This document shows, piece after piece, positions 4,738 through 6,117 of a DNA stretch of 6,117 nucleotides. Each line of letters starts with the position of its first letter. Within the stretch, counting starts at the first letter, position 1. The DNA lies in the NCBI GenBank assembly GCA_023266695.1, contig JAHFPO010000004.1:1-6117 (forward strand), written 5' to 3'. This stretch comes from Hyphomicrobiales bacterium. Lineage in GTDB: Bacteria; Pseudomonadota; Alphaproteobacteria; Rhizobiales; Xanthobacteraceae. Both the position numbers and the translations under genes were made by a program. The notes under the pieces are model-generated. The model did no database searches and was not told where the DNA came from. It saw nothing but the letters and a program-made list of their open reading frames with translations.

Positions 4738-5949
4738 TCACCTCTGACCGGCGGCACCGCAATGGCGCGCAAGCGCGATCGCGAGATCGAGCAGCGCTTC
4801 GTCGGCGCCCTCCCAGCCGATGAAGGAGAGGCCCACCGGACAGCCCGCGACCGTGCCGATCGGGATCGTCACTTGCGGCTCTCCGGAGACACCGGCGATG
4901 CAGGTAAGGCGCATCACGCGCAGGCGGAAGGAGTCGAGCGCATCGGCGGGTGCATCGGCGAGCGGTGCGATTGAGGGCGCGGTCGGCAAGGCCACGATCG
5001 TGCCGGGCTGAACCGCCCGGCGGATCTGATCCTGGGCGATGTTGCGCGTGCGGCGGGCCGCCGCCGCCGCCTGTTCGGTCACGGTGGCGGCGAAGGCGAA
5101 GCGCTCCTTGATGCCGGGGCCGAGCTTCGGCCGATTCTTCTCGATGAACCCGCCGTAGTTCGTCCAGGTCTCGCGCGCTTGCACGATGCGGAAAGCCTCG
5201 CGCCAGGGATCGAGCCCGTCGGGCGCGATCTTCGCGGGCTCGGGCTTCGGCAGCGCGTCGGCCATGCGCGCGAGCGCGTCACGCAACAGCGCCGCCACTT
5301 CGGGGTCCGCTTCGGCGAAGGCATCCTCGGCCACGATCAGCTTCCGCGCCGGGGCGTTCATGCCGCCGCCTTCGAGCAGCACTTCGCCGACGCGGCGGAA
5401 GCCGCCGGGGTCGCGCGCGAACCAGCCGCCGACGTCGAAGCTCGGCGCCATCGGCATCGCGCCCCGAAGGTCGACGCGGCCGTGGGTCGGCCGGATGCCG
5501 TAGACGCCGCAGAAGGCGGCCGGTACCCGCACCGAGCCGCCGGTGTCGCTGCCGAGCGCGAAATCGCAGCGGCCGGCCGCGGTTGCCGCCGCCGAACCGG
5601 CGGACGAGCCGCCGGGCAGCCGTCCGGGCGCGCGCGGATTGGCGGGCGTGCCGTAATGGGCATTGGCGCCGGTCACGCTGTAGAAGAATTCGTCGCACAC
5701 CGTCTTGCCGATGACGGTGGCGCCAGCATCGAGGATATTGGCGACCGCGGCGGCATGGACGGTGGCGGGCTGTTGCGCGGCGAGCCATTCCGGACTGCCG
5801 CCGCCGGTGCGCTCGCCGATGATGTCGTACATGTCCTTGACGGCGGCCGTCAGCCCCGCGAGCGGCCCGCCACGGGCGCCCTCGATCGGCGACTTGAGAT
5901 CGTGCGGAACGAAGCAGGAGCCGCGCGCCTGGTTTTTCTCGCGGGACAT
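4738..5949 (-). CDS. Amidase-signature hydrolase, AMI1-like
   Basis: The 403-residue protein from the ATG at 5949 is a complete amidase-signature enzyme, a family that hydrolyses carboxamides with a Ser-cisSer-Lys triad. Lys38 lies in GLTAAVKDMYD, Ser115 in LPGGSSAGS and Ser139 in GSDTGGSVRVPA. All three are present, so it should be active. The surrounding sequence (GANAHYGTPANP, CGVYGIRPTHGRV, SFDVGGWFARD) strongly recalls plant AMI1, an indole-3-acetamide hydrolase, and the related chloroplast protein Toc64. Whether the substrate is indole-3-acetamide cannot be read from sequence. There is no signal peptide, so it is cytoplasmic. A TTG at 5985 in the same frame could add 12 residues. The ATG fits the protein better but has no Shine-Dalgarno. 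The gap to the next gene downstream is 108 bases, so it may be transcribed separately. Confidence 0.93.
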   Translation of the reverse strand: MSREKNQARGSCFVPHDLKSPIEGARGGPLAGLTAAVKDMYDIIGERTGGGSPEWLAAQQPATVHAAAVANILDAGATVIGKTVCDEFFYSVTGANAHYGTPANPRAPGRLPGGSSAGSAAATAAGRCDFALGSDTGGSVRVPAAFCGVYGIRPTHGRVDLRGAMPMAPSFDVGGWFARDPGGFRRVGEVLLEGGGMNAPARKLIVAEDAFAEADPEVAALLRDALARMADALPKPEPAKIAPDGLDPWREAFRIVQARETWTNYGGFIEKNRPKLGPGIKERFAFAATVTEQAAAAARRTRNIAQDQIRRAVQPGTIVALPTAPSIAPLADAPADALDSFRLRVMRLTCIAGVSGEPQVTIPIGTVAGCPVGLSFIGWEGADEALLDLAIALARHCGAAGQR

Positions 5950-5956
5950 GAATGAA

Positions 5957-5985
5957 ATCGTGTCGGGAGATTGCAGGAGTGTCAA
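5957..5985 (-). promoter_or_regulatory. Candidate -35/-10 pair giving a nearly leaderless amidase mRNA
   Basis: A perfect TTGACA lies on the minus strand at 5985-5980. Seventeen bases downstream is CACGAT (5962-5957), a 3-of-6 match to the -10 consensus. The start point would fall at or just before the ATG at 5949, which has no Shine-Dalgarno sequence, so a leaderless transcript would be consistent. The -10 is weak and TTGACA alone can occur by chance. Confidence 0.25.
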
Positions 5986-6076
5986 ATCGGAAATCGCAAA
6001 TACCTCCTGTTTCGCGTGGCACCGGTGCTACAAAGCATGCCGCCCATCGCGCTGTCCGAGGGAAGAGATACTCGAC

Positions 6077-6117
6077 GTGCCGACCCGCATCACCGACGCC
6101 GATCCCGCAACCGGCGC
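6077..6117 (+). CDS. Probable start of a divergent gene (3' end outside window)
   Basis: A GTG at 6077 opens a frame reading (M)PTRITDADPATG up to the window edge. Purine-rich GGAAGAG lies about 9 bases upstream (6061-6067) and could be the ribosome-binding site. Thirteen codons do not allow a family call. An ATG at 6037 in another frame gives an Arg/His-rich translation that looks like a shadow. Divergent orientation to the amidase means both promoters share 5950-6076. Confidence 0.4.
   Translation, partial: MPTRITDADPATG

Noticed and set aside
5179..5955. 258-codon plus-strand frame opposite the amidase
   Set aside because: It is an antisense shadow. The amidase catalytic triad on the minus strand decides the coding strand.
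6006..6034. Extended -10-like TGCTACAAA at 6026-6034 as a promoter for the divergent gene at 6077
   Set aside because: No acceptable -35 element lies at the right distance, and TACAAA is only a partial match.

Overview
The window is GC-rich DNA with tightly packed genes and strong GC bias at third codon positions. The proteins look most like those of Alphaproteobacteria of the Hyphomicrobiales (Bradyrhizobium and relatives). This is judged from remembered family resemblance, not from a search. I see no rRNA, tRNA, CRISPR array, transposase or integrase.

Layout. Positions 1-69 hold the last codons of a plus-strand gene. From 1695 down to 141 runs a minus-strand cluster: a small membrane-hairpin protein, overlapping by 8 bases a short YjdJ-type GNAT acetyltransferase, then a YiiX-like (NlpC/P60 clan) papain-fold protein. 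Three bases beyond that gene's stop lies a 110-bp truncated second copy of the acetyltransferase 3' end. Positions 1696-2091 carry no confident gene, although one plus-strand frame there has coding-like composition. A plus-strand gene for a six-helix membrane protein follows (2092-2874). It converges on a minus-strand block: a secreted patatin-like lipase (4134-2905), a small secreted two-cysteine protein (4629-4249) and an amidase-signature hydrolase resembling plant AMI1 (5949-4738). A divergent plus-strand gene seems to begin near 6077 and leaves the window.

Functionally this is an assortment of envelope and housekeeping-accessory genes, not an obvious pathway. Several products are exported or membrane-bound (hairpin protein, six-helix protein, patatin, two-cysteine protein), and the YiiX-like and patatin-like enzymes may both act on lipids or acylated envelope material. 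No evidence ties them into one system.

Two structures deserve most attention. The YiiX-like gene is bracketed by 110-bp direct repeats offset by exactly 1020 bp, which looks like the scar of a duplication or Campbell-type insertion at the 3' end of the acetyltransferase gene. The patatin gene leader has a strong Shine-Dalgarno sequence separated from the start codon by exactly one near-perfect inverted repeat, so folding of that repeat could set the spacing for ribosomes. I did not find a convincing new multi-gene system.
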